A stretch of DNA of 64,000 bases from DATARH01 sp036489765 (GTDB taxonomy: Bacteria; Pseudomonadota; Alphaproteobacteria; ATCC43930; CGMCC-115725), in contig DASXFE010000072.1 in assembly GCA_036489765.1 (NCBI GenBank), forward strand, positions 11,530 through 75,529. Direction: 5' to 3'. Position 1 is the stretch's first letter, and every line of letters begins with the position of its first letter. Made by a program: the position numbers and the translations under genes. The notes below the pieces were generated by a model, which was not told the origin of the DNA, did not search any database, and was given only the letters and a program-made list of their open reading frames with translations. This document shows, piece by piece, positions 17,718-26,363 of this stretch.

Positions 17718-18602
17718 GTGCCGAATCAACTCCCCCCTTCCGGCGAGACCTTTCTCGATCACGTCGCACATTTTGTGCCGGCGATGGAGCCGGCCGCGGC
17801 GGCGCTCGAACGCTGCGGGTTCCGCCTCACGCCGTTCACCGTGCAGACGAACCGCGAGGGCGGCGCGACGGTCGCCTCGGGCACCGGCAATCGCTGCGCG
17901 ATGCTGCGGAACGGCTATGTCGAATTGCTCGTCGCGACCAGCTACAGCCCGTTGTCGCGGCAGCTCAACGAGCGGATCGCCGACCATGTCGGGCTGCACC
18001 TCGCCGCATTCGGCACGGCCGACGCCGCGGCCGAGCATACGCGCCTGGCAGCCGCGGGGTTTGAAACCCTGCCGCTCGTCGACATGCGCCGCCCGGTGAC
18101 GCTCGACGGCGCTATCGACGACGCCCGCTTTACGATCGCCCGCATCGCGCACGGCTCGATGCCGGAAGGCCGCGCCCAGTTCCTCACCCACCACACCGAG
18201 CACCTCGTCTGGCGCCCCGATTATCTCGACCATCCGAACGGCGCCGGCGCGCTCGACGCGCTGTGGCTTGCCGCCGAAGACCCGGCTGAACCGGCCGCAC
18301 GGTTCGCCCGCTTCACCGGAAGAGCGGCTCGGCAAGACGGGGCGCTGACCGTCGTCGCGCTCGACCGGGGCCGGATCAACATCGCGACGCCGGACGACCT
18401 GGGGCGATTGGGGATCGCACCGGCAGGGAGATTGCCGGGCTTCGTGGCGACGACGATTGCGGTCGAAAGCCTTGGCCGCCTGCGCACCGCGCTCGACGGC
18501 GGCGAGGTGCCTCACCGCACCGTGACGCTCAACGGCGAACAGGCCGTCGCCGTGACGCTCCCCGCCTCGGTCGGCGACACGATAATCTTCCGCGAGGCCT
18601 GA
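17718..18602 (+). CDS. VOC superfamily protein (glyoxalase-like domain)
   Basis: 294 residues beginning at a GTG with AAAGGGGA upstream. The N-terminal segment FLDHVAHFVPAMEPAAAALE and the downstream repeated alpha/beta pattern match the large glyoxalase-like domain proteins. THHTEHLVWRPDYLDHPNGA in the middle contains histidines that could hold a metal. Enzymatic role unknown. It ends 1 bp from the convergent lytic transglycosylase gene. Confidence 0.65.
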   Translation: MPNQLPPSGETFLDHVAHFVPAMEPAAAALERCGFRLTPFTVQTNREGGATVASGTGNRCAMLRNGYVELLVATSYSPLSRQLNERIADHVGLHLAAFGTADAAAEHTRLAAAGFETLPLVDMRRPVTLDGAIDDARFTIARIAHGSMPEGRAQFLTHHTEHLVWRPDYLDHPNGAGALDALWLAAEDPAEPAARFARFTGRAARQDGALTVVALDRGRINIATPDDLGRLGIAPAGRLPGFVATTIAVESLGRLRTALDGGEVPHRTVTLNGEQAVAVTLPASVGDTIIFREA

Positions 18603-18603
18603 C

Positions 18604-19398
18604 CTACAGCCGGACCTTCCCGATGACCGCGTCGCGCAGGACCATTTCGATGTACCGCGCGGTTTCGAACGGCAGCCTGTTTTCGGGGCGGCCGGCGGCG
18701 ATCCAGGCGTCGGTGTTGCCGGGGCCCCAGTTGTAGCCCGCGAGCGCGTCGGGCCAGTTGCCGTAGCGCTCATACATGCGGGCGAGGAAGGCCTTTCCGA
18801 GATGGCGGTTGGCCCGCAGGTCGAAGCGGTCGCCGCCGCCGACATCGAGGGCCGCGGAGGCGCTGATCTGCATCGGCCCCTGCGGCCCGTCGAGCCCGGG
18901 CCGCCACATGGCCAGATTGGTGCCGTGCCCGCTCTCGACTCCCTCGACCGCAAACGCGACGCGGTCGAGTTCGCCCCCGGAGGCCGGCGCGAAAAGGCCG
19001 AGACTGGGGCCGAGGTTCGCCGTCGCCCGCCCGCGGATGCCCTCGCCCCGGATGATCGTCACCGGCGCGAGATCGGGGTTGGTAAAGGTGACGGTTTCGA
19101 CCCGCCTGTCCGTCTTCGCAAAGGCCGCAACCGGCGCCATCGGCGCCACCGGCTGAGGTGCGGGCGCGGCCTTGCTCGGTCCGCGGATCACCGTGACGGA
19201 GCGGCCGGTACCGTCGCCGAACGTGACGGTCTCGCTCGTCGCCGTCGAAACGGTCGGAAACGGCAGCGCCTGGTCGCGCGCCACCGCCGTCGCCGGAGCC
19301 AGCGCCAGCCCCGCCGCGAACAGCGGCCAAATACTCTCCGTACGCCGTCGCCTCGTCACCGGCGACACCCCCCGTTTCAGGCCAGCCCCCGGCCTCAT
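18604..19398 (-). CDS. Secreted lytic transglycosylase (SLT domain)
   Basis: 264 residues. An N-terminal hydrophobic segment (WPLFAAGLALAPATAVA) is a signal peptide after a basic stretch. The C-terminal half is a lysozyme-like SLT domain: catalytic Glu in VEGVESGHGT, then GPMQIS, and AGYNWGPGNTDAW, the usual third motif. It should cleave the glycan strands of peptidoglycan in the periplasm, forming 1,6-anhydromuramoyl ends. The region between (40-130) carries two short VTxxRG-like repeats of unknown role. Confidence 0.8.
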   Translation of the reverse strand: MRPGAGLKRGVSPVTRRRRTESIWPLFAAGLALAPATAVARDQALPFPTVSTATSETVTFGDGTGRSVTVIRGPSKAAPAPQPVAPMAPVAAFAKTDRRVETVTFTNPDLAPVTIIRGEGIRGRATANLGPSLGLFAPASGGELDRVAFAVEGVESGHGTNLAMWRPGLDGPQGPMQISASAALDVGGGDRFDLRANRHLGKAFLARMYERYGNWPDALAGYNWGPGNTDAWIAAGRPENRLPFETARYIEMVLRDAVIGKVRL

Positions 19399-19863
19399 CT
19401 CTTGAATCGCGCGGTGGTTTCATTGTCAATGATTTTCCGCCGTCGAGGCCGACTATGATTCTTTTATTTCCGCACCCTCTCGGCCGGTCTCGAATCTTTG
19501 TGGAGACGCGGATTTATCCGGGGCGGCCTGAAACAGCCTGTGCTGTCTCCAATGACCGCTTTCGCTCCGCAACGCGTCTTCCCGCCTCATCACTTCGACA
19601 TCAGCGCCGATGCGCGCGACCGCTGGATCGCCCGCGACCGCGGCGGGATGTGAGGCGGCACGTTTCGCACTCGCGCCGACGCCGTTCGCTTCGCGCTGTC
19701 CGAGACGGCGGTGATGCCGCCTGCGTCCATACCGGCCGGCGGAGGACGACCGCGACGGCTGTCGGCGGCGGTCGCTGCGAGCCCCGGCCGGCGGTCGCGC
19801 TGCTCTGGCTTTGCCTTTGCCGCGCGAGGGTGCGACGATCGGTCAGGTTTGAGGGAGCTCGCC
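19399..19863. other. 465-bp gap with a possible interrupted small ORF
   Basis: No intact gene is recognised. From an ATG at 19552 the plus frame encodes a protein-like stretch (FDISADARDRWIARDRGGM) to a TGA at 19651. The same frame continues protein-like after it (GGTFRTRADAVRFALSETA) up to about 19710. This looks like a short gene broken by a nonsense codon, but no ribosome site is obvious. The rest shows nothing. Confidence 0.3.
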
Positions 19864-21053
19864 ATGACCCGACCGTTCGAGGGCATTCGCATCATCGACA
19901 TCACCCACGTGCTGGCCGGCCCGTTCGCGGCCTATCAGCTCGCCGTGCTCGGCGCCGACGTGATCAAGGTCGAGGCGCCGGACGATCCCGACCAGAGCCG
20001 CGACAGCGGCACCGACCGCGCCCTCAACCACGCCTATATGGGCACCTCGTTCCTGACCCAGGGCTCGAACAAGCGCTCGATCACCCTCGACCTGAAGACC
20101 GAGGACGGCCGGGAGATCCTGAAAAAGCTCGTCGCGAAATCCGACGTCCTCGTTCAGAATTACCGGCCCGGCGCGTTCGAAGCGCTGGGGCTCGGTTACG
20201 AGGATCTGCTCAAGATCAACCCGCGCCTGATCTACTGCTCGATCTCGGCGTTCGGGCAGGATGGGCCGCGCGGCGCGTCCAGACCGCCTATGACCACGTG
20301 ATCCAGGCGACGAGCGGGATCATGGCCGCGACCGGCACCGAGGAGGTCAACCCGATCAAGATCGGCGCGCCCGCCGTCGATTATGCGACCGGCACGATGG
20401 GCGCCTTCGCGCTCTCCGCCGCGCTGTTCCAGCGGGAGCGTACCGGCAAGGGCCAGCACATCGACCTCGCGATGATCGGCGTCGCGATGATGATGCAGGC
20501 CTCGCTGATGGCCGGCTATTTCCGCAACGGCGTCGAGCCCAAGCCGCACGGCAACAAGCAGCCCTACGCGACCAACAGCGCCTATGACGCCAAATCGGGC
20601 ATGGTGATGATCGGCGCCAGCAACCTGCGTCAACAGGCGCGGTTTTGGCGCGCGGTCGGGCGCGAGGACATGATCAAGACCGACAACGAGAGCCGTGTCG
20701 AGCACCGCGAAGAAGAAGCCCGCGCGATTGCGGACATCATCAAATCCAAGACCGCCGACGAGTGGGAGGCCTACTTCCAGTCCCGCCATGTCCCGGCGGC
20801 GCGCGTACGTACGATGGCCGAGGCGATCGCCGACCCGCACATCGCCGGGCGGCGCATCTTTCACAAGTTCGATTCGGCGCCGGGGATCGACGGACCGTTC
20901 GGCGTGCCGCTCGCAGCGTTCAAATTCGCCCATGGCGGGCCGTCGATCGAGGAGCCGCCGCACGCGATGGGCGCGGACACCGACACCGTTCTCGGCGAAC
21001 TGGGCTATGACCCGGCCGCGATCGGCCGTCTGCGCGACAAACGGGCGATCTGA
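19864..21053 (+). pseudogene. Class III (CaiB/BaiF) CoA-transferase, frameshifted
   Basis: The first part, from the ATG at 19864 (GAGGGAG upstream), encodes a good CaiB/BaiF N-terminus (GIRIIDITHVLAGPFAA, then ISAFGQDGPRG). At about 20275-20285 the frame breaks. The continuation QTAYDHVIQATSGIMAATG and the whole C-terminal half lie in another frame to 21053, so a base has been lost or two gained near GGCGCGTCCAGACC. In addition the residue aligning with the catalytic Asp of the family (DVSLxD pattern) is Gly here (DLAMIG). Either a sequencing error or a decaying gene. Intact members transfer CoA between carboxylic acids. Confidence 0.75.
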
Positions 21054-21325
21054 GACGATGCCGTTCAGCCTTCGCGCGAAAGTGCGCAAGTCGCGTAGAA
21101 AATCGTGGACAGCACCGCCGCGTCAGTAAAGATTCGGGCGTCTTCCGGGGGGCGTCCGCACGTTAATCTGCGTTAGATTGAGCCACGGAGGGGGGACCGT
21201 GTCCCAAGCGCTAACCGCAGCCAGGATGGCCGATGCCGCCGGATCGCCCGCCTTCTTGGTGCGGGCACGATTTCGAAGTGGGCGCATAAAACTTGGGCAA
21301 TAGCGTCGTGGTTGGGGGAGCCGGA

Positions 21326-22372
21326 TTGCGCGCTGTGTTACGGCAGACACTGTTGATGCCGTTCTGGATCGCGCAGGTCGCGACCCAGGAAAAGTTCTTT
21401 GCGCGCAACCCGGTGATCGGCAGCCGCCGCCTCAACGAACGCGGCCTGCATACCGCGCGGACACAGGTCGCGCATCGGCTCGCCGCGGGGCGGCGCGCGC
21501 ACCTCGCCGGTCGGCTCGACCCGGCGGACCGCGCCGCGTTCGACCGCGACGGGTTTGTCATCAAGCGCGACTTCCTGCCCGACGGAGTGTTCCGCGACCT
21601 CGTCGACCAGATCAAGGCATGCCGTGCGCCCGCGCGGGAGATGGTCGAAGGCGACACGATCACCCGCCACATCGCGCTCGACCCCGAAATCCTGCGGAAG
21701 GTGCCGGCCGCGCGCGCCCTCGTGGAGATGCCGCTCTACCGCAACCTGATCTTCTACGCCGGCTCGTTCGCCGCGGCGCCGATGATCTACATCCAGACGA
21801 TTTTGAGCGGCGCCCGCCAGGGCCCGACCGACCCGCAGACCGACCTCCACACCGACACGTTTCACCCGACGGTCAAGGCGTGGCTGTTTCTGAACGACGT
21901 CGAGGCGGACGCGATGCCGTTCGTCTACGTCCCCGGCTCGCACCGCCTGACCGAGGAACGCCTCGACTGGGAGCGGCGGATGAGCATCGCCGCGAGCCGC
22001 CCCTATGGCAGCGACTACCGGCAGGGTGAGCCGCGCCTGATCCGCGCCGTGTCGCGGACGGACCTCGCGGCGATGAAGCTGCCCGAGCCCCTGTCGATCG
22101 CGGCGCCTGCGAACACGCTCGTCGTCGCCGACACGTTCGGCTTCCACGCGCGCGGGCCGAGCGCCCGGCCGACCCAGCGGGTCGAGATCTGGGCGTTCGG
22201 ACGGCGCAACCCGTTCCTGCCCTGGAGCGGCCTCGACCCCTGGTCGATCGGCGCGCTCGGCTTGCGCAAGCCGGCCCTCCACTGGAAATCGCTCGATTTC
22301 CTCGAGGCGGCCGGGCTCGGCCGGCAGCGCTGGCGCCCGCGGGGTCCACTCTCCGCCTTCGATCCGGGTTGA
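21326..22372 (+). CDS. Phytanoyl-CoA dioxygenase (PhyH) family protein, paralogue 1
   Basis: 348 residues from a TTG at 21326, with GGGGGAG 5 nt upstream; this start aligns residue-for-residue with the GTG start of the paralogue at 24425. The Fe(II)/2-oxoglutarate facial triad is visible as His175-x-Asp177 (LHTDTFHPT) and His274 (FHARGPS), with an Arg two residues later. An unusual N-terminal 60-residue segment (FWIAQVATQ, IGSRRLNERGLH) is shared with the paralogue. It lies 13 bp upstream of a KpsS-like/SDR fusion, so the substrate may be a sugar or lipid-linked glycan. Hydroxylation is inferred from the family. Confidence 0.8.
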   Translation: MRAVLRQTLLMPFWIAQVATQEKFFARNPVIGSRRLNERGLHTARTQVAHRLAAGRRAHLAGRLDPADRAAFDRDGFVIKRDFLPDGVFRDLVDQIKACRAPAREMVEGDTITRHIALDPEILRKVPAARALVEMPLYRNLIFYAGSFAAAPMIYIQTILSGARQGPTDPQTDLHTDTFHPTVKAWLFLNDVEADAMPFVYVPGSHRLTEERLDWERRMSIAASRPYGSDYRQGEPRLIRAVSRTDLAAMKLPEPLSIAAPANTLVVADTFGFHARGPSARPTQRVEIWAFGRRNPFLPWSGLDPWSIGALGLRKPALHWKSLDFLEAAGLGRQRWRPRGPLSAFDPG

Positions 22373-22385
22373 GCGAAGCGCCGCC

Positions 22386-24422
22386 GTGGCTCCGATCCCC
22401 ACCCTCGAAAGCAGGCGGTCGTTCCTATTCCTGCAGGGCCCGCTATCGACGTTTTTCGCCGAACTCGGCCAGGCGCTGATCGATCGCGGCCACCGCGTTC
22501 ACCGCATCAACCTGCATCTCGGCGAGCAGTTCTTCTGGCGGGGAAGCGAGGCAAGCCATTTCCGCGGCCGGCTCGACGAATGGCGCGACTACGTCGGCAA
22601 GGTCCTGGACGAGCGTCGGGTCACCGATGTGATCCTGGTCGGCGACCGCCGGCCTTATCACCTCGTCGCCGCCGAGGAGGCCCGGGCCCGCGACGCCGCC
22701 GTGATCTGTACCGATTTCGGCTATCTGCGGCCGGGTTGGATCACGTTCGAATATGACGGGATGACCGCCTATTCGCGGTTCCCGCGCGACCCGGATGCGA
22801 TCCGCGCCCTGGCCGAGGATCTGCCCAAGCCGGATTTTCACCCGCGCTTCAGCCCGCCATTCCCGCTCGTCGCCGCACTCGACGTGTGCTTTACGGTGCC
22901 GCAAGTGCTCGGCCGCCCGCTCTATCCGCATTATGAATGGCACGGCATCCATCACCCGTTCGCCGAGTATGCCGGCTGGCTCACCGCGCTCGCTCGGCGC
23001 AACGCGACGCGGCGCGAGACCCTGGCCGCGAAGGCCCGGCTGCAGCAGGAACCGGGCTCGTATTTTCTCTTCCCGTTGCAGCTAGCGACCGATTTTCAGA
23101 TTCGTGCCAACTCGCCCTTTGCCGATGCGCGCGACGCGGTGCGCGAGGTCGTCGAATCGTTTGCCGCGAGCGGCAGCCAAAAGCACCTCGCCGTCGTCGT
23201 CCATCCGCTCGACAACGGCCTCATCAACTGGCGCCGGCTCGTGGGGCGGCTGGTGCGCGGGACCTCGGTCGGCGACCGTGTTTCGGTGCTCGACGACGGG
23301 ATCCCAGCCGATCTGCTGTGCAATGCCGCCGGCATCGTCACGGTCAACAGCACCACCGGCATCTCCGCGCTCTACCAGGGCGTGCCGGTCAAGGTGCTGG
23401 GGAGCGCGATCTACGATATCCCCGGCGTGACCCATCAGGGCCGGCTCGACGATTTCTGGCATGAGCCGACCCCGCCCGACCTCGATCTCTACGCCGCGTT
23501 TCTCCGCGCGCTGGCCGGCACGACGCAGCTGCCCGGCGGGTTTCACACCAAGGTCGCCAGGGCCCATGCGGTCGCCGGCATGGTCCAGCGGCTCGAGGAA
23601 GGGCTGTACCCGCTGCCGCCGCTTTCCGACGCGGCCCTGGCGGCCCGGCGGGTGCGGCGGAGCACGAAGACCATCGCCATTGCCGGGGCGCCCGGTGCGA
23701 TCGCGCTCGCCCTTGCCCGCAGCTATGCCGAGCCCGGCGTCAGGCTGTGCCTGATCGGAGGCGACGAGGCGGAACAGACGACGGCCGTTGCCGACGCGTT
23801 GCGCCGCGGGGCGCAGGTCGATGCGATCCAGGTCGATCCGGACGACACGGCGGCGATGATCGCGGCGATCGAATCGGTCGACCGGCATGCGCCGATCGAT
23901 GTGCTGATCGCGACCGCGCCGCGGATCGGGTTCTTCGCCGGGCTGACCGAGCGCGGCGGGCTGCTCGACCACATGCGGCGGCGCGAGCGCGGGCGCATCG
24001 CCGTCGTCAGCGCGCTCGCCGGGGCGATCGGGTTGTCCGGCGAACCGTCGTTCTACGCCGGCCAGGCCGGGCTTCTGGCCTATGCCCGCTCGCTGCGCGA
24101 GCCGCTGGCGCCGGGCCGCCCCGGCGTGTCGATCGCGCGTGCCGGCCGCCTCGCGACACGGCTCGCCGCGCGCGGCAGCGACCCCCGCCTTGTCGCGCTC
24201 ACGACCGATCGGGTCGCGGCAACGATCCGCCGAGGCATCGAACGCGAACGGGCGGTAATCTCGTTCCCAGCCGCGCCGGCGATCGCGCTGCGCGCCCTCA
24301 GGCTGATCCCGACCTGGCTGCGCGAGTGGCCGGGCCATGTGCTCGAGCGGGCGACGGGGGACGATCCGGCCGGTCCGGTCGACAAGGTGTCGCTCCCGCG
24401 CGAAGACCTCCAGGGCGACTGA
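22386..24422 (+). CDS. KpsS-like capsule glycosyltransferase fused to SDR-like domain
   Basis: 678 residues from a GTG. Residues about 10-400 match KpsS/KpsC-type capsule proteins: FLFLQGPLSTFF at the start, a middle EYDGMTAYSRFPRDP, and VTVNSTTGISALYQGVPV near 319-335. Characterised KpsC and KpsS build the beta-Kdo linker on a lipid for group 2 capsules. Residues about 428-600 form a Rossmann domain (GAPGAIALALA) resembling short-chain dehydrogenases with Ser542 and Tyr557, but the Lys of YxxxK is Ala561, so this half may not be catalytic. No ABC exporter or other kps genes are in the window. It is flanked within 13 and 2 bp by paralogous PhyH genes. Confidence 0.8.
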   Translation: MAPIPTLESRRSFLFLQGPLSTFFAELGQALIDRGHRVHRINLHLGEQFFWRGSEASHFRGRLDEWRDYVGKVLDERRVTDVILVGDRRPYHLVAAEEARARDAAVICTDFGYLRPGWITFEYDGMTAYSRFPRDPDAIRALAEDLPKPDFHPRFSPPFPLVAALDVCFTVPQVLGRPLYPHYEWHGIHHPFAEYAGWLTALARRNATRRETLAAKARLQQEPGSYFLFPLQLATDFQIRANSPFADARDAVREVVESFAASGSQKHLAVVVHPLDNGLINWRRLVGRLVRGTSVGDRVSVLDDGIPADLLCNAAGIVTVNSTTGISALYQGVPVKVLGSAIYDIPGVTHQGRLDDFWHEPTPPDLDLYAAFLRALAGTTQLPGGFHTKVARAHAVAGMVQRLEEGLYPLPPLSDAALAARRVRRSTKTIAIAGAPGAIALALARSYAEPGVRLCLIGGDEAEQTTAVADALRRGAQVDAIQVDPDDTAAMIAAIESVDRHAPIDVLIATAPRIGFFAGLTERGGLLDHMRRRERGRIAVVSALAGAIGLSGEPSFYAGQAGLLAYARSLREPLAPGRPGVSIARAGRLATRLAARGSDPRLVALTTDRVAATIRRGIERERAVISFPAAPAIALRALRLIPTWLREWPGHVLERATGDDPAGPVDKVSLPREDLQGD

Positions 24423-24424
24423 CG

Positions 24425-25456
24425 GTGTTGGCGCGCATCGGCCGTGCGGCGTTGGTGCCGCTGTGGGCGGCACAACTCGCGACGGCCACGAAATCGTTCG
24501 AGCGCAACGGGCTGATCGGCAGCCGGCGGCTTAACGAGCGCGGCCTCCATGCGACGCGGGTGGCGCTGTCGCACCGGATTGCCGACAGCCGCCGGCAGCG
24601 CCTCGCAGGCCTCGTCCCGGCCGCCGACCGCGCGGACTTCGAGCGCGACGGGTTTGTCGCAAAGCCAGACTTCCTGCCGCCGCAAGCCTTCGCCACGCTG
24701 CTCGCGCAGCTCCAGGCCTATCGGGGCGGGCTGCGCGAGATCGCAGAAGGCGATACGATCATGCGCAAGATCGCGCTCGACCCACGGGTCCTGGCTGCGG
24801 TTCCGGCGCTTGCGGAGGTGCTTCAGTCGCCGGTGTGGCGCGGGCTCATCCGCTACGTCGGCAGCCGCGACGCCGAGCCGGTCGTATGGATCCAGTCGAT
24901 CCTGCGCCATGCCGTCGACGGCCCGCCCGACCCGCAGACCGCGCTTCACGCCGACACCTTCCACCCGACGGTCAAGGCTTGGCTGTTCCTGACCGACATC
25001 GCCGCGGAGTCGGGCCCGCTCACCTATGTCCCCGGTTCCCACCGGCTGACCCCGGCGCGGCTGGCGTGGGAACGGGAGATGAGCCTGGCTGCCGAGCGAT
25101 CGCCCAATGCCGATACCCGCCAGGGTTCGTTCCGCATGCCGGCGGCCGACCTCGCCGCGCTCGGCCTGCCGCCGCCGCTGGTCTTTGCGGTGCCGGCCAA
25201 CACGCTGGTCGTCGCCGACACCTACGGCTTCCACGCCCGCGGACCGAGCGGCGGGCGCTCGCTCAGGGTCGAGGTCTGGGCCTACGGCCGGCGCAGCCCT
25301 TTCGTGCCGTGGTGCGGCCTCGACCCGTGGACCGGCCCCGGCCTCGCCCGCCGCAGCCTCGCGGGCTGGCGTCTCGGCGACATGCTCGACCAGGCCGGGA
25401 TCAAGCGGCATAAATGGCGCGCGCGCGACGGGGTGTCCCCTTTCGACCCCGAGTGA
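24425..25456 (+). CDS. Phytanoyl-CoA dioxygenase (PhyH) family protein, paralogue 2
   Basis: 343 residues from a GTG 2 bp after the fusion gene's stop, so surely cotranscribed and probably coupled. Iron ligands are His-x-Asp in LHADTFHPTVKAWLF and the distal His in FHARGPSGG. It shares long identical segments with the first paralogue (IGSRRLNERGLH, FHPTVKAWLF, YVPGSHRLT, PANTLVVADT). Two such enzymes around one glycosyltransferase-like protein suggest two oxidations on the same glycan, or a heteromeric enzyme; neither is demonstrated. Confidence 0.8.
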   Translation: MLARIGRAALVPLWAAQLATATKSFERNGLIGSRRLNERGLHATRVALSHRIADSRRQRLAGLVPAADRADFERDGFVAKPDFLPPQAFATLLAQLQAYRGGLREIAEGDTIMRKIALDPRVLAAVPALAEVLQSPVWRGLIRYVGSRDAEPVVWIQSILRHAVDGPPDPQTALHADTFHPTVKAWLFLTDIAAESGPLTYVPGSHRLTPARLAWEREMSLAAERSPNADTRQGSFRMPAADLAALGLPPPLVFAVPANTLVVADTYGFHARGPSGGRSLRVEVWAYGRRSPFVPWCGLDPWTGPGLARRSLAGWRLGDMLDQAGIKRHKWRARDGVSPFDPE

Positions 25457-25462
25457 CGCCTC

Positions 25463-25498
25463 ACCCGATTGACGCTTGAAACCCGATTGACGCTTGAA
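25463..25498 (+). repeat. Perfect 18-bp tandem duplication
   Basis: ACCCGATTGACGCTTGAA occurs twice back to back, filling the gap between the second PhyH gene and the methyltransferase gene. Each unit contains TTGACG. It lies 13 bp before the next start codon, so it alters the spacing of the untranslated leader. Confidence 0.85.
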
Positions 25499-25511
25499 AG
25501 AAGAAAGAGCG

Positions 25512-26279
25512 ATGCCCTGGGATCCCGCACAATACTTGAAATTCGCCGGTCCGCGTCTGCGCCCGGCGATCGACCTGCTCGGCCACATCGAGGCGAGCGC
25601 GCCCAAGATCGTCTATGACCTCGGCTGCGGCGCCGGCAACGTCACCCGCTTTATCGCCGAGCGCTGGCCCGAGGCAGAGATTACCGGCATCGACGGCTCG
25701 GCCGAGATGCTGGCGAAGGCCAAAGCCGACCTGCCGCAGATCGAGTGGCAACAGGCCGACCTCGCGACCTGGCTGCCACCGCAGCGCCCCGACGTGATCT
25801 ATTCCAACGCCGCGCTGCATTGGATCGAGGATCACGCGCCGGTCTTCCAGGCGTTGTTCAAGAGCCTCGCACCGGGCGGCACTTTCGCGGTGCAGATCCC
25901 GCGCAATTTCGGTGCCCCGTCACACACCTCGATGGGCGAGGCGGCGCGGATGGGGCCCTGGCGCAAGACCCTGGAGCCGCTGCTGCGGCCAGCGCCGGTC
26001 GAGGAGCCGGCATTCTATTACAACCTCATGGCCCCGCTCTCGGCGCGGCTCGACATGTGGGAAACCGAGTATCTTCAGGTGCTCGACGGCGAGCACGCGG
26101 TCAAGGAATACACCAAGTCGACGTGGCTATCGCCGCTGCTCGGCGCGCTCGACGAACCCGAGCGGAGCGAGTTCGAGGCGACCTACACCGCGCTTGTCGA
26201 CCGCGCCTATCCGCGGCGCCCCGACGGCAAGACGCTGTTCCCGTTTCGGCGGATGTTCATCGTCGCGACCGGCGCATAG
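25512..26279 (+). CDS. tam: Trans-aconitate 2-methyltransferase
   Basis: 255 residues, the normal length. The N-terminus MPWDPAQYLKFAGPRLRPA is close to the Tam hallmark. The SAM-binding motif I is YDLGCGAGNVTRF, motif II contains ITGIDGSAEML, and SNAALHWIEDH follows. Tam methylates trans-aconitate, an inhibitor of the TCA cycle, using S-adenosylmethionine in the cytosol. The ATG at 25512 was chosen over 25494 because the family starts here. The purine-rich AAGAAAGAG leader may act as ribosome site. It is 55 bp from the PhyH gene and may share its transcript. Confidence 0.9.
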   Translation: MPWDPAQYLKFAGPRLRPAIDLLGHIEASAPKIVYDLGCGAGNVTRFIAERWPEAEITGIDGSAEMLAKAKADLPQIEWQQADLATWLPPQRPDVIYSNAALHWIEDHAPVFQALFKSLAPGGTFAVQIPRNFGAPSHTSMGEAARMGPWRKTLEPLLRPAPVEEPAFYYNLMAPLSARLDMWETEYLQVLDGEHAVKEYTKSTWLSPLLGALDEPERSEFEATYTALVDRAYPRRPDGKTLFPFRRMFIVATGA

Positions 26280-26298
26280 CCGCGCCAGCTAAGTAAAA

Positions 26299-26325
26299 CG
26301 GGCCGGCGCGCGAGGCACCGGCCCG
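26299..26325 (-). terminator. Intrinsic terminator of the small secreted-protein gene
   Basis: Stem CGGGCCGG / CCGGCCCG (8 bp), 11-nt loop. Read on the minus strand it is followed by TTTTAC, so it suits the minus-strand gene at 26364-26711; it may also stop tam transcripts. Confidence 0.65.
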
Positions 26326-26363
26326 GTATCAACTTAAGCTCGGTTTAACTTAAATATACGCGA

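Noticed and set aside
19651..19653. TGA as selenocysteine codon
   Set aside because: No recognisable SECIS-like stem-loop directly downstream and no known selenoprotein family match; a nonsense mutation is simpler.
20270..20300. Programmed ribosomal frameshift in the CoA-transferase
   Set aside because: No slippery heptamer or downstream stimulatory structure is evident; a simple indel explains the data better.
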